This document shows, in pieces, positions 48,487-62,082 of a stretch of DNA of 64,000 nt (the stretch's first letter is position 1; each line of letters starts with the position of its first letter). The DNA is taken from assembly GCA_033980235.1 (NCBI GenBank), contig CM067067.1, positions 38,669,985-38,733,984 of the forward strand, in the 5' to 3' direction. Position numbers and translations under genes: made by a program. The stretch is from Diadema setosum. Taxonomy: Eukaryota; Echinodermata; Echinoidea; Diadematoida; Diadematidae. The notes under the pieces are model-generated. The model was not told where the DNA came from and did no database searches. It worked only from the letters and a program-made list of their open reading frames with translations.

Positions 48487-48600
48487 AAAAAAAAAAGGTT
48501 TCAGCGCAACTTGTGATATGCCCACTTCCGGGTTTCTTCAGCTGACAAGCAAAAAAAGGCCCTCACCGCAAAACAAAGGCCTCATCTGCGCGCCCACTTC
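48325..48600. repeat. three degenerate tandem units with (GA)n and poly-G
   Basis: The segment GATATGCCCACTT-C-GGTTTCTTCA-CTGACAAGCAAAA recurs three times, broken by a (GA)n tract at 48439-48482 and flanked by poly-G runs near 48330 and 48617. Probably a decayed mobile repeat. Confidence 0.6.
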
Positions 48601-48947
48601 CGGGGTAAAAAGTGGTGGGGGGGGGGGGGGGGGGCACAGTGGTGACACCCTATTCCTACGGTTCCGCCGGCCCTATCACGTCGTTTCTTTTACTCGTCTG
48701 GACATGGATTAAGTGCGCTAGTACCATTTTAGAAACATTGTGTACAGTGTAGAAATTGCTTGTATTATCAATTTTTGATGGCAGGGCAATCAGTCGTGGA
48801 ACTTTGTTGTAAACGTCTAAATTGAATCTTTTGTAATACTGCGTGAGAAATACATACAGATCAGAATGATATTAGTGAGGAAAATGTTTGAGTCTAACTC
48901 TCAACTATAACTCTTGTTGCTACTTTAGATCAGTAGGTCCTATATAG

Positions 48948-49119
48948 CAGGGGCGGAGCCAGGCAACCGCTGTAAAGGGGGGGGGGGGGCGCAACTAATA
49001 TTTCTGGTGCCATTTCAGGGTTTCATTTCATTTCTTTTCTTTTTATTTCTTTTGTTTTTGATGAAAACAAAGGGGGCGTGCCGGTGCGCCCCCCCCCCCC
49101 TCCTCCGGATCCGTCACTG
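48948..49119. mobile_element. hAT-type MITE with 8-bp target duplication
   Basis: Ends CAGGGGCGGAGCCAGG and CCGGATCCGTCACTG are inverted repeats of hAT form, flanked on both sides by the identical 8-mer CTATATAG (48940-48947 and 49120-49127). 172 bp, non-coding. A related remnant is at 30349-30485. Confidence 0.85.
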
Positions 49120-49127
49120 CTATATAG

Positions 49128-50308
49128 ACAGGGAAGAATGCAGAGAGCACATTCATGTATAGACTCCATTTGTTCATCGTGTGTTCATAGCAGTACCACT
49201 TGTAATGAATTTGAGTATCGGTGTAAGTGACGGATGTAAGCACTTGAGGGCTATTCCAACTTGAGATCTCTTCAATATACTCTGGAATTATCTGGAGCTT
49301 CTTTCTATACAATGTATCTATCTAAAGAGCGTAATGTTCCAAGATCTAAATCTGGAAAAAAAAAATGAGACAATAAAACAAATGATAGGTTTTTGTGCCA
49401 TTTCCTTTGATTTATCCCATGACTGTAATACATGCACAGTGGAATATAGCAAACGCTGGTTTGATATCTTTTGAACGGAAATAACGATCTGTTAATTCTC
49501 CATGACCTCCTAAAATTTAAACATATTTTTTTTCCCCCAGTTTGTGAGCAATGGGAAAAGCAAAAGCTATTCAAGGAGAGGGATGGGGAGGGGGTGGGGG
49601 AGGGGATGTCATTCCAATAACATTAATATTGCCCAAATGAAAGAGACAATTTGATTACAATCTCACTTTGGTATAGGTGTATGAACGCATTATCGAATGC
49701 AGATCATCAATATAATTATTGGTACAGTGTGAGCTTGTGTCTTGTGTAAAGAGCGCCACCCTGCGGCTGCTTACGCTGATATTCTACGTGGAATCTTCAC
49801 CATGTCAGTAATCAGTCAGATTAACAAAATAACAAAACTGAGCAATATCTTTAAAAATCATGAAATGTGCAGACTGGCAATTTCTTTATGCAAACCTCCT
49901 TAACATCTGTGAGAAATATTTTTGACTTTTAATTTCCTGTTCTGCCAAATGCGAAACGTTGGATATGCAAGGATTTCCGATCATCTTTCACTACCAATAG
50001 TCTTGCCTGTAATATCCTTGTGAGCGTGTGAAAAGTCAATGTAGGTTCCATTAGATAACATCATCTATGTTTCTGGTGATGTTGCAATGTCAGACTTGCT
50101 TCCGTTAATCTATATAATATCGCAGCGAGCTTTGATTTCTGTGTATTCAATTATGTATTATACATCTGTATATATAATATATGATACACATATTATATTC
50201 ATATGTTTATATGATACATAATTATTAGACATACATGTTATATGCATTATGAAATATCTCGATGGGTTAAAGGAGTTCCGTCTCTTTGTCTCACTTTATA
50301 TTACTGTA
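49128..50308. other. no gene seen
   Basis: AT-rich DNA with GGGGAGGGGG-rich patch near 49590 and ATATAT-rich sequence near 50160. Nothing coding recognised. Confidence 0.45.
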
Positions 50309-50352
50309 TTCACACACGGGCACACACACACACACACAAACAAACACACACA
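50309..50352. repeat. imperfect (AC)n tract
   Basis: ACACAC repeats interrupted by GGGC and AAAC. Confidence 0.9.
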
Positions 50353-50878
50353 AATGCATACACAGTATTATACGCATACATGCATGTTATTATACATACA
50401 TGACGTATATATATCATATGCATAAGTATATTCAAATTATTAATGCTTATGTATGTATACATAATATGAAATCATGTTATAATGACGTTATAAAAAGCTG
50501 CAGACACTACTTTGCATTTCTTGAAATTACGGGAATAATTATCAGAGTCATTTTTTTTTTATATCTTAATGTTTGTGTGAGGTCATTCGAAATCAAAGAG
50601 TACAACATTAAATACGCGTGAACCTGCAGTTCGATTATTCATTATTTCACTGAATGCATTGTTCTCAATTTTAGGGTGGTTGCGCCGCTAAGCCTTTGCT
50701 ATTAGTAAAACTCTGCAACCTTTGAACGCTGAAGTTGAATTTTGGCTTACCTTCAGTTACCTTCCCTATAAAACGCAGTGGACTGTCCTACCTCCACATA
50801 GGATGATTTCTTGTATGCTGATTTTAATTGTTGTTGTTTCTATGATTATTTGACCATCTCCTTGTTTGGTTGGTTTAG

Positions 50879-50987
50879 TTTTTATCTGATGACGGCAAAC
50901 GAGTACACGGGTTCAAGTTCATCGACAGAACAGTTTGTCGAGATCAGCTGGTGGCGGCTGCGGTTATGTGGCTGCTAACACAGGAAG
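50879..50987 (+). CDS. plus-strand gene exon, helical death-domain-like region
   Basis: A 109-nt exon, acceptor TTGGTTGGTTTAG and donor GTAACA, GC-richer than its flanks. It enters in phase 0, as exon 13244-13312 requires, and leaves in phase 1. The peptide FLSDDGKRVHGFKFID... then QLVAAAVMWLLTQE has an amphipathic helix with Ala and a Trp followed by TQE. That resembles helix 4 of p75-type death domains (ALLASWATQD). The expected W-x2-LA of helix 2 is missing and the region is about 10 residues short, so the assignment is tentative. An insulin B-chain reading (C-x3-LV-x-A) was considered and dropped because the second Cys is Leu. Confidence 0.5.
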
Positions 50988-51243
50988 GTAACATTAAAAT
51001 GCCCTCCACCCAAACATGAAGGGAAGGACTCACAGTACAGCGATTCTCCTCTCTTTTATTTGTTTTAATTGTTAAGTTTTCTCAAGGGCATCCACACTTT
51101 ATACCAGTGGAAATATGCCCTGTATAAGAATATAGTAATATATAGTAAAAGCGAGCTTTAGATCTGCGACACGAACGCTAAGACGACGCGGCCTCCCGGG
51201 TTGGACAAAGGGGACAGCTGTCTCTAGCATGTTGTGCAGAACA

Positions 51244-53130
<1,887 letters not shown>

Positions 53131-53480
53131 ATTATTTGATTTGATTTGATTTGATTTGATTTGATTTGATTTGTTTTATTTCTGCATTCAATCAAATACA
53201 ATTTAAATACAAATTTCAAAAAGTACAAAGACAAAGAATAGCAAGTGCAGTGAAATAAATCGATAACAGTACACAAATAGATACACATAAGTGATTGCAT
53301 TGAGCAGTGTACATACACAAAAACATAAAATAAAATATACAGTATTTTTCAGTAAATAACAGAGATCACTGAATGCAGGAGACCACCATCGCAAGCGATT
53401 AAGCTTGAAATGGATGGAGGCCTCATTATTAAGAGCAGATTGGTGTTCATCAAACTTGAATTAAACAGTGAGACACACGT
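53131..53480 (-). mobile_element. CR1/L2-type retrotransposon 3' end
   Basis: On the minus strand an AT-rich 3' UTR ends GAATGCAGAAATAAAAC followed by a tail of seven to eight AAATC units (53172-53132). 5'-truncated and non-coding. Confidence 0.65.
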
Positions 53481-54059
53481 TCGTTACAATAAACCGTCAA
53501 TACTGTTGACTTTTTTTTAGCACTGCGCAGCAATTTGTTGCCGATTTAAAAAAAATAAAGATTTTGAAAACATCTCCCCAATTCAGTTATCTCGGCTCTA
53601 CACACGACATAACTCGATTGTGTCTACCCTAAGCAGGGTAGCGCTTCCGCAAACTCCACGTGGGTTTGCGTGAGTGTGGTTGCATGGCTGTTACCTTTGC
53701 CTCTTTCCTGTTAGTGGCCATGGGCAATACCAAGATATCAGTGTCACTGGGTAGGTCCTACGAGGTGAACAATATCACTAAGAGGCTTGTGAAATTTTAT
53801 CAAAAATTAATCACGTAGAGTCAGAAAACCTAGGGAGAAATGACTTGTAATATTTACCACTTCTCTTATTTTGATAGCATATTGTATGGATTCTGGTTAT
53901 TGTTCCAAATTTATGCTGTGAATTAAAAAAGAATGAAAGAAAGAAAAAAAAATATAATCCCTTATTTTTTACGTATTGCATCATACACGATAGTTAGTGG
54001 TGACCTTTTAAAAGGCACACACTGAACTCGATCTCCTGTTCTCTTTTATTTCACACTAG

Positions 54060-54121
54060 ATAATGAACATCCGTCTTTCTTCCAACTTAGATTAGCTTAC
54101 GCCCTGACATATTTGTACTAG
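54060..54121 (+). CDS. candidate last exon of the plus-strand gene (short version)
   Basis: Acceptor CTCTTTTATTTCACACTAG is strong. Two bases complete the phase-1 codon from 50879-50987, then NEHPSFFQLRLAYALTYLY and a TAG stop. The segment FFQLRLAYALTYL is a plausible final amphipathic helix of a death-fold. It competes with 54847-55235 for the same donor; both may be used as alternative ends. Confidence 0.4.
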
Positions 54122-54703
54122 TACATAACATACATATCATTTATAGCGTCTATGCTATCGATGCTGATAATATTCACTTTATTACCTTTATTGGGATCAG
54201 CCTGGCTGGCGAGAGTGGTTTACTAAGACTTGTGAAATCATTATTAATGATATTTTCAAATGGATCGTGTCTGGGAGATATCTGTAGCCAAGCCATCCAA
54301 GAATGCTCATATTATAGGCCCATAGCACTCATAAATACACTTCATTGAGGTAAGTGATAAACGGCCAGAAATGATACGTGATGTCAGCATTCATCTCCTT
54401 AATTAGTTTTTCCCTGCAACGAAATGGCCACCTATTTCATCATTCCCTCGACCCATGGCCATGACTTCATTGTCACTCCCATTTTTTGGTTGTTATTGTT
54501 TCCTATTCCTTGTTCTGATCTCTTTGATTTAATCCATGAACCCCTCGCTGATACTGCGTCACTGTTCCTCTGAGTTGGGCGGCATGTAGGCGTGATCGAA
54601 CGGCATACCGATCATGGGATCATGGGACGATTGTCTCTGGTTGTTTGCCACTCGACCTTTATACCCCAAAGAAAGAAAAAAGAAACAAAGAGAGGGAGGG
54701 GAA

Positions 54704-54709
54704 CGAAAT
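54704..54709 (+). terminator. candidate polyadenylation signal
   Basis: AATAAA about 580 nt after the TAG of the short last exon. Unproven. Confidence 0.25.
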
Positions 54710-54846
54710 AAAGGAAGAGAAGAAGAAGAAGAAGAAGAGAGAGAGAAAAAAAACCCTCATGAGTAAAACATACATAGACGAACGAGTGTTAATCTTGTGC
54801 GGTTTCTGTCGTTTGATCATGTCTTGCTTTTTACTTAACAAAGCAG

Positions 54847-55235
54847 GAAACATGCCGAACAATATATCTAACGTCTCAGAAGAGACAAGTGCAATTTTAG
54901 CATTCATATTGGAGGGTATAAGGATGAATTGTATTTCTTCAAAATTAACGTGCCAAATCGTGAACTTATTGTCATTTACAGCGAGTTTAGTTGAGCGGTA
55001 TAGCTTGAAATATGGTGAATATATTGTTCATTCAGATTATGGCCTTTTTCATGACTATGCTATATTGCTATTATATAAGTATGGGAACGTCAGGACCATT
55101 TCTTTAAAAATGCCACTAATATTAGGCCAAGTAAAAAAAGAAAGTAGTTTCTCGTCCGGGTTTTTTGAGCAAGGCGATGAGGGAGGCCCTTACTATTTGA
55201 TATCTTACTATTTTTTTCCAGGATTGTCAAAATGA
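54847..55235 (+). CDS. candidate alternative last exon or unidentified ORF
   Basis: An open frame preceded by TTGCTTTTTACTTAACAAAGCAG. It can accept the phase-1 donor at 50987, giving TQEG-NMPNNISNV followed by SEETSAILAFILEGI, which would suit helix 5 of a death domain. The remainder (SLVERYSLKYGEYIVHSDYG...) is not recognised. The open frame continues upstream to 54645 through a purine-rich low-complexity leader that is unlikely to be coding. Near its end FSSGFFEQGDEGGPYY is echoed in the next ORF. AT-rich codon use is unlike ALIX. Confidence 0.35.
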
Positions 55236-55242
55236 AAGTAAT

Positions 55243-55428
55243 ATGTGTTTCTCGTCCGGTAATTCTGAGAAAGGTAACGAGACAGGGCTTTACTATTTTC
55301 TATATCCAATTTATGAAATGAAATATCACTCTGGTAGCTGCGTTATGAGAGACCAGGTCCCAAGTGTATGTCTTGCCTGCACTCTGTGCATTTTCAAACA
55401 AATAGATTATGTACCATACTTGAAATGA
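55243..55428 (+). CDS. unidentified ORF repeating the FSSG motif
   Basis: A 61-residue frame beginning MCFSSGNSEKGNETGLYYFL, a diverged copy of FSSGFFEQGDEGGPYYLI found just upstream. It starts 7 bp after the previous stop, in a different frame. Either a frameshifted internal repeat of one protein or a duplicated non-coding segment. Function unknown. Confidence 0.25.
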   Translation: MCFSSGNSEKGNETGLYYFLYPIYEMKYHSGSCVMRDQVPSVCLACTLCIFKQIDYVPYLK

Positions 55429-55849
55429 AACTTCATGCATGCAGAAATACATTTGCTTTTTCTTTCCACTACGTACACTACAGATGTCAAGGGAAAATGA
55501 CCATCTTAATACTGGTATTTAGTGTTGTAATGGCATTTCTGATACCAATGTACTTGCAATTCTGATGTATTGTGCTATTAATTGAAACAGGTATAAAACA
55601 TTCTATCAACAAATGTACGACTGAAATAAATTCCATGATATTCAAAACATTGCTTTATTTATCATTGGTGTTTGTGACTTTTTGTGTCCACACAGCTGGT
55701 ATGTATCTGCATCTCTTCACAGCACAATTGTAGCACATTCAACTGGAAACTGGCTGGTACAATTGCAGATGGATGTCAAAATGATACTGATATGGCATTA
55801 TAGCATTAAACATTTAAAGATGTTTCTTCATGTTCTAAAAAGACATTTA
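55429..55849. other. no gene seen
   Basis: AT-rich DNA with short frames only; possible 3' UTR of the plus-strand gene. Confidence 0.35.
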
Positions 55850-57000
55850 ATCACTCATCCAGTCAGTCCGCAGCACGTATGCTAATGAGCCGATCCGGCA
55901 AGATTTATTCAGCACTCTCGTTGACGATCTCTGCGTTCGAAAGGTGTCTCGTCGTGCGAGATTTTGCGAGACTTTAATAGGGCTATAGTTTTCACAGTGT
56001 AGCGACTTGTAAATACATTCGTCATGGCTACAAGTCACGGTAAATTGTTCTCCAGACTTTTATCTTTATTTTGATACTAAATTTGCGTATAACATCGGAT
56101 CTTATCATGATTATATAATCAGTTGAATTTGCGTAAATTTTACCTGCTTTTCACGGAAGATTTTGTCGTCAAAAGTTCTTTTTTGGTTCCTGACCGGATT
56201 AAGAAACTGTTGTTTCTGATTTTGGCTTTTTCGTAGAGAGGAAACTTAGATGCTCATCATATATTGGAGTCAAGGAGACGCAAGCATGATTTATACTAGT
56301 TTTTCCGTTTTGAAATGTCTGTAAAATTCACTCCTAAGCCGGAAGTATGCTCCACACGAAGTGTACAGTGGCGCGAAAGAGCTCTGTCATTGGACAGTGC
56401 TTGCATTCAGCGCTTGAACTACACGCGTGCCAAGAAACCGCAAGTGGCATGAAACCGTTATGTAGCAGCGTATTAAATAACGTAATGCAAGCGCTGAATG
56501 CAAGCGCTGTCCAATGAGAGAGCTTACTCATGAGATTGCACGGTTTCAAACTGATCAGCACTGACATCGATGTATATTTTACTGGTTCCTGACCGGATTA
56601 AGCAACAAATTGTCAAGATACTTATATGGATACAAAGATTAGGAGATGGACTACCAAATACAGCATTTTCATTGAGACGCAAGGTGAATTTGGTATTTTT
56701 TTTACGTCTTGAACGTGTACTGCACAAATTACTTTTTTCATCATTTTTCAAGCTCAAATTACGCTATGATATTTTTCATTTACAATAATTTGAGTAACAT
56801 GTGACGATAGTTTACATATTTTCCTTGAATTTGATACCAAATTTGTGAACATAAGGTGTATTTTTGTTGCCGAAAGCCCAAGAACAAAATCCCCTTACGC
56901 AGCTCATTACGTATGCAAGCCTAGAGCGGGCTTGCATACGAGTTGAATAATACGAGCGAATTATCGAGTGCTGCGGACTGACTGCATCATTTGGATGATT
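55850..57000. mobile_element. about 1.15-kb TIR element with GTCAGTCCGCAGCAC ends
   Basis: AGTCAGTCCGCAGCAC at 55861 and GTGCTGCGGACTGACT at 56969 are inverted, as are flanking ATCATCC-like bases. Inside, TTGGACAGTGCTTGCATTC and GAATGCAAGCGCTGTCCAA form a second inverted pair (56393, 56495). GGTTCCTGACCGGATTAAG occurs twice directly (56186, 56583). A composite or nested nonautonomous element; no transposase seen. Confidence 0.65.
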
Positions 57001-57714
57001 ATCACACTACAGGTGATACGACTTACGGTCGTGTCCGTGAATTTACATCTTAAAGGAAAGTATCCCGCAGAAATACGAGACAAACCAGAGTCCGTGGAAA
57101 AGTTATTTATTTTGTAGATACACCCATTTAATAATTCTACATTTGCTGGAAAAGCGCATTCATTTTCTCTTCAAAATAGAACAATACATCGCCGTCAGAT
57201 GCAACGTTACAGAGCAGAGTGTTTGGGCCTCTACACATTCGAATGTGTTCATGCGTGCGTGCAGACAGCTGACAGACCAGGGTGGACCCCGACAGCTACA
57301 GACACGCATACGTACACGCGGCCCGCACGGCCACTGCACTGGCACCGTACCTTCCGACACTGCACACACATGCACATAGCCACAATGACATGAAAATGTA
57401 TACATACAAACTCGGTACAATCCTCACAAGCATTTGTACAGTACAATTCATGCGCTTAAAATATGAGATACGGGGGAAAATACGAACAATGTGCAAAATA
57501 TGCGTAGAATATCAGCGATTGTTCGCAAAAGATGTTGCCGCTGTCGCGTTCACGACGTACCGAGTGCGCTGTACATCACAGCCCATAGCAGGCGCAGGCC
57601 CGCGCGCCCATCCAACTACAGTTCGACTGCTTTGTGGGCCATTCCTTCTTGCCGAGCTCGCAGTGTGAAATGCGTGCATTATTACATACGCACTACAGAA
57701 GCTACAGCTGTACT
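57001..57714. other. GC-richer stretch with overlapping ORF shadows
   Basis: Six short frames overlap on both strands here, rich in His, Arg and Cys, without splice-site or family support. The stretch simply lacks stops because of its base composition. No gene is called. Confidence 0.5.
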
Positions 57715-58482
57715 CCAGGGGCCGTATTCTGAGAGCTAATTAAGTGTCTGATTAGCACTTAATTACCGAATTGGTATTCTGAGAGCATGATTAAGTAGGG
57801 GGTATATTAACTACCATAGCAACAAGCATTTTGGCGGGAAGGACCTACGCGTTTGCGCGTATCAATGCGCGTGCACCTCTGAGAGGACTTAATCACAGAA
57901 TTAATTACGAATTGGTATTCTGAGGGTGTAATTAAGTATGAAAGTTAATGGAAAACTTAATGATACCAAAGAGTGTCATTAACTGCTCCGATATCACGCA
58001 TTACATCGTGTTTTCTCTGCCACAACGATGCTTAACGTCTTTGGTAACCGAGGAGCGGTTGAATCTTGTTATCATGGTATCCATAGAATTCAGAGAAAAA
58101 AAAGAAATATAGCCGATCTTCGATGAATTTTGTCATTTTATGTGAGCACAGAGGTTGAGATCTTCGCGTGCGTAGGTGAGGGGTTGTAATCAAATACCGG
58201 AGTGTGCGCACGGAGCTCTTGGGTTGTAATTACAGGGGCGTGGAGGAACGCGCATTGAGGGCATATTTGCGCGTATAGTCATCATTTTGGCTTCTAACAA
58301 CGCGTCTGATTGGATGGAATAACAATTAGATGGGAGGGACCTAAGATAATTACAGGGGACTTAATCATACCTTAATTACGTCCTCAGAATACCGATTTTG
58401 CCCATGATTAAGGGCCTATTAACTTCACGACTTAATCACGAAGTTAATTACAGACTTAATTACGACCTCAGAATACCACCCC
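57715..58482. mobile_element. about 770-bp TIR element, GGCCGTATTCTGAG ends
   Basis: GGGGCCGTATTCTGAGAG at the left and CCTCAGAATACCACCCC at the right. TATTCTGAG and ATTAAGT/ACTTAAT subrepeats recur near both ends (57770, 57915, 58385). Non-coding. Confidence 0.75.
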
Positions 58483-58651
58483 AGGGCCCTGTTGCATAAA
58501 ACCCTTACCGCTGGACTTACCGCTCCTTTCTAGCGGTAAGTCTTCAAATTAGCGGTAAATTTTATAATCCTTGATGCTGATTGGCTGTGACGTCTAATTT
58601 TGACGGTAGTTACCATTGAAATTCAACGGTAAGTTTTATGCAACAGGCCCC
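58483..58651. mobile_element. 169-bp MITE with TTGCATAAAAC ends
   Basis: GGGCCCTGTTGCATAAAAC and GTTTTATGCAACAGGCCC are inverted; four to five internal copies of ACCGCT/AGCGGTAA add hairpin potential. It directly abuts the element at 57715-58482. Confidence 0.85.
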
Positions 58652-58699
58652 AGCTAAATAGAGGACGCAAGGCGTAATTAGAAATGAGACATCACGATT

Positions 58700-58935
58700 G
58701 GTAGGTGAATTGTCGATTTTTTTTTTTTTCGGCGGCCGAAAAAATAGTAAATATCAAAAAAGTCGATGCGGCAACTGAAAATCGATGCGGGCGGGGAGCG
58801 GGCTGGGACGAGAATTATGAATTTCTTGGTATTTTCAGCGCCATTTTGAAAATAGTAAATAGTAAAAAAATCGATGCGGCGGCCAAAATCGATGCGCGCG
58901 AGGACGAGAAACTGGTTTCTTTTTTTACTTGGCCT
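58700..58935. repeat. inverted/direct AATCGATGCGG repeat patch
   Basis: TCGATGCGGC occurs four times between 58760 and 58900, with AAATAGTAAATA-like spacers. A small decayed repeat, class unknown. Confidence 0.5.
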
Positions 58936-59805
58936 TAGTTCTATATGCGCAAACAGCTTGCGGATGGAAATGACAGAGTAATACGGTTGACAGCTTTCAC
59001 ACAAGTAAGAATCTTTATCTTTTTTCCGTCGATGTTTCAGAAATTGTTCAACCCTGTCTTAGCTCAGCATCACTCACGATTATCTTGGCATCCTTGAGAA
59101 ATTGCAATTTCCTTCCTTGAATGCTAGTGCCTCTGATATTCTCAAGGTTTGATGGCAAACTTGTAGCGAAAAGACTCAGTGTAGAGTGTCTATCTATAAT
59201 TTACGATGGGTAATGAAGAAACCGCCACAAGATGACTTCTTTGAACGAAGACTTGTTTGAAATTGAAATGGGTATTGTTGTAAAGTTTTTCAACGTTTGA
59301 TATTGCATGTAACAATGCTTGACGCCGAAACAACAGCATCTCTTGAAATCTTGTTAAAAAATCTGAAAGGTGCAAAGTCATGTGAATGCGTCAGTCAGTG
59401 AATTAAAGTAAGTATCAAATACATTTTTAACAACCACCAATGTATTCTTATGTTACGTAGATAAAACAAAGTATCTTTTCTTCTTTTCTCTGTCCCATCT
59501 TTCCACCCCGCGCTATTAGTGAATAAAAGATATAAAAAGACCTACGAAGTTTGCAAACTCTTATGACATGCGCTCTTAGGTATTTTTAAAGCTATTTCAA
59601 GATCTATACGGGTTATTATAATCTTCATGTGTGGGTCAACTAAATCTATATTCACAATTGACAATGACCTTCACGTTTTGGGAATGTACTTTGATATGTG
59701 CTGAATTATTACGAATATAGCAGTTCTCTATTGGTGGGTATGCGCAATAAAATTGTTTGTTAAATTGATTGCCATCGCAATAAAAGGCAAAGACTCGCCC
59801 AAGAA
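58936..59805. other. no gene seen
   Basis: AT-rich DNA, short frames only. Confidence 0.45.
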
Positions 59806-59844
59806 CAGACAGACAGCCAGACAGACAGACAGACAGACAGACAC
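59806..59844. repeat. (ACAG)n microsatellite
   Basis: Nine to ten ACAG units with one interruption. Confidence 0.93.
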
Positions 59845-59965
59845 ACTCACAAACATACAAACACAAGTTTTATGAGATGAAAGAAGCAAGAGACATTTCG
59901 TATAGAAAACTTATAGCAGCAGCTGCGACAAGGTTTTTCCAATGGAATCAGTTAAGACAGCTCCC

Positions 59966-60168
59966 TGACGGATATCAATACAGGAAATTGTACAATTCAT
60001 CGGCCAAGCCATGTTGTCTGTCTGTGGTGGGGTTCGTACGCCAGGTACCGGCTGGAATCAAGCCAACCTGTCGCCAGGGGTGGCTCTAGGCTGCTGCGCA
60101 TATCTCTCTGTGAACTTACAGCTTATCTCCGCCGTATGGTCAAGGTCATGGGGGCGCCCCTATTTCGC
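59966..60168 (+). CDS. possible orphan exon
   Basis: A GC-rich stretch ending in a very good donor, CGCCAG followed by GTACGT. One frame stays open for about 67 codons and ends ELTAYLRRMVKVMGAPLFRQ. The acceptor side (TTAAGACAG) is weak, and two other frames are also partly open. It may be an exon of a gene to the right or a chance GC island. Not recognised. Confidence 0.22.
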
Positions 60169-62082
60169 CAGGTACGTACTTCGAGTATGCTGACGGATCA
60201 TGACCTCGTGAGAACACCTTTGGGGCGAAATGCTGCTGATTTCACGCCGCCGCATTTCATATCATAAGCCATGCTATGCGAATAATCAGGTTGCAGTATA
60301 CTTACTGAATGAACCTTAAATACGATTTTTTTTTTTTCAGCAAGAGGGAAAAATTAGAACCTGAAGAAACGCAAATGATCCAAAGATGACAAGTTCTGAA
60401 GAACATGGAAGCTTGTTATGTCAGATATCATACTCTACCTGGTCTTCTATTGAAATTGTGATACCGTTGATCATTAATCTTAACACACCATTCATGTAAA
60501 GCAGAATATGTTAGTGCTATAACTGGTTATTATCAGGATTAAGCGGCAAGGCATTATGATTAAAGGCACAGTAAAGACAAACTGGAACGAAATTCAACGA
60601 ATGTTAATCCTCTCTTTCCAAAGAAGGAAATTGATTTGATTTGTGGTAGGATAAATATGTCGACGTTTCATAATTACTGTTCTGTTCTATCAAATGTGCT
60701 TCATTTGCCATAATCATACATCACTCAGGCAATCAATGTTCTTTTGTTCATTTATGTATATGACTCAAGAGGAAGCTATCTTGCAAATTATAATGAGCTG
60801 CACATCTCGAGTCATATTTCCTGTACCTGCATTTATTCATCATAATCATCATTATTTTTTTTTTATTTAAATGTACATAAAGCGTATAAAGTCATTGAAA
60901 TTGAAACTGTGCCTAATACGGTCTGGTTTCGTACTCAGTCAAGGGGATCGAAAGTTTAGTTTAGTTGACGGAAAGGGGCTCAGAAATCATCCTCGTTTAC
61001 TGCAATCAGTTCTTCTCATTAACCTTGAGACTAGGAGGAAATCACAGTTCGGCTAACCCACATGCCTTCCGCTAAATCTATTTTATCACATGAACCTTAT
61101 ACAGTATCCAAGCAACAGAAAATAAAAAAAAATATATATAACTTGTATCGACACAATATACCGCAACGCAAGGGGATAACTTCATGAACATGTACTTTGA
61201 ATCGATATTAGTCATCAGTTACCTTCCAGAAAAATTGCAGGGGGATTTCATATGCTAGACATAAGAAGCTGCTGTTGTTTATACACTTTATTGTCGTCAT
61301 ACACAGCAAATATTGCATCATTCACAAACCTATCCAAATGACGACAGTAAAGGTTTATATATTCTGGACCGGTTTAAAATTAGTCTGGATAGAAAGAATA
61401 AGATTTGATAAGCACAACCACTCAAATTTAACTCCCACCAAAAACAAACAAACAAAACAAAACAAAAAAGCTATGAAACTGTAAAGCTTCCCAATTTTTT
61501 GCGAAACAGTTCTCGAACAGTTCATTTGAACATGCAAATGAGTAAACTGATTATGTCACTATCCCATAATTTTCCATGAATACTGTACATAAAACAAACA
61601 AACAAACAAACAAACGAACAACAGCAACAACAAAACAAACCTTTTTTTTTTCTTCTTCTATAAAAGTGTGGGCCTATAACATAATGTTTAACGGCTGAAT
61701 TACTTCAAAATATTGATCAGTCTAATCACGATATAAGACTTGGACCTAATTACACTTGAACAAAAATCTGGTAATGTTAAGATTTTGTGTATAAATATGA
61801 AATTCATCAGGGCGATGACATCATCAACTCACTCATTCATAATGCGTATGCATATTGGCTGTTCAAGAAGTGTTTTGCGAAAATTGGCGAAACTTCTTTT
61901 TTGACAATTTATCCGATTTTGATCAAATTTTCAATGGTTTGCTTATGCAATTTTACTCTTTCTTATCAGACTGTCAGACTATGTTTTTATTTTTCTGGAC
62001 CAGAATTCCCCTTTAACGAATTTAACGTTTGAGAAACTGTCCAAAAGTTCCTGGCTCAGAAAGGGTTGAGGGGTGTTGGGGG
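60169..62082. other. no gene seen
   Basis: AT-rich DNA with (CAAA)n patches near 61440 and 61595. Around 61800-62010 a GATGACATCATCAAC and TTTGATCAAATTTTCAATGG segment ending CCCTTTAA resembles half of another TTAA-type MITE. Confidence 0.4.

Noticed and set aside
50879..50987. Insulin/relaxin B-chain reading (C-x3-LV-x-A)
   Set aside because: The second B-chain cysteine position is Leu, no A-chain CC-x3-C exon was found, and the exon continues in phase with a different C-terminal context.
57143..57739. Cluster of overlapping ORFs on both strands
   Set aside because: Compositional: six frames open at once, no splice sites, no family resemblance.
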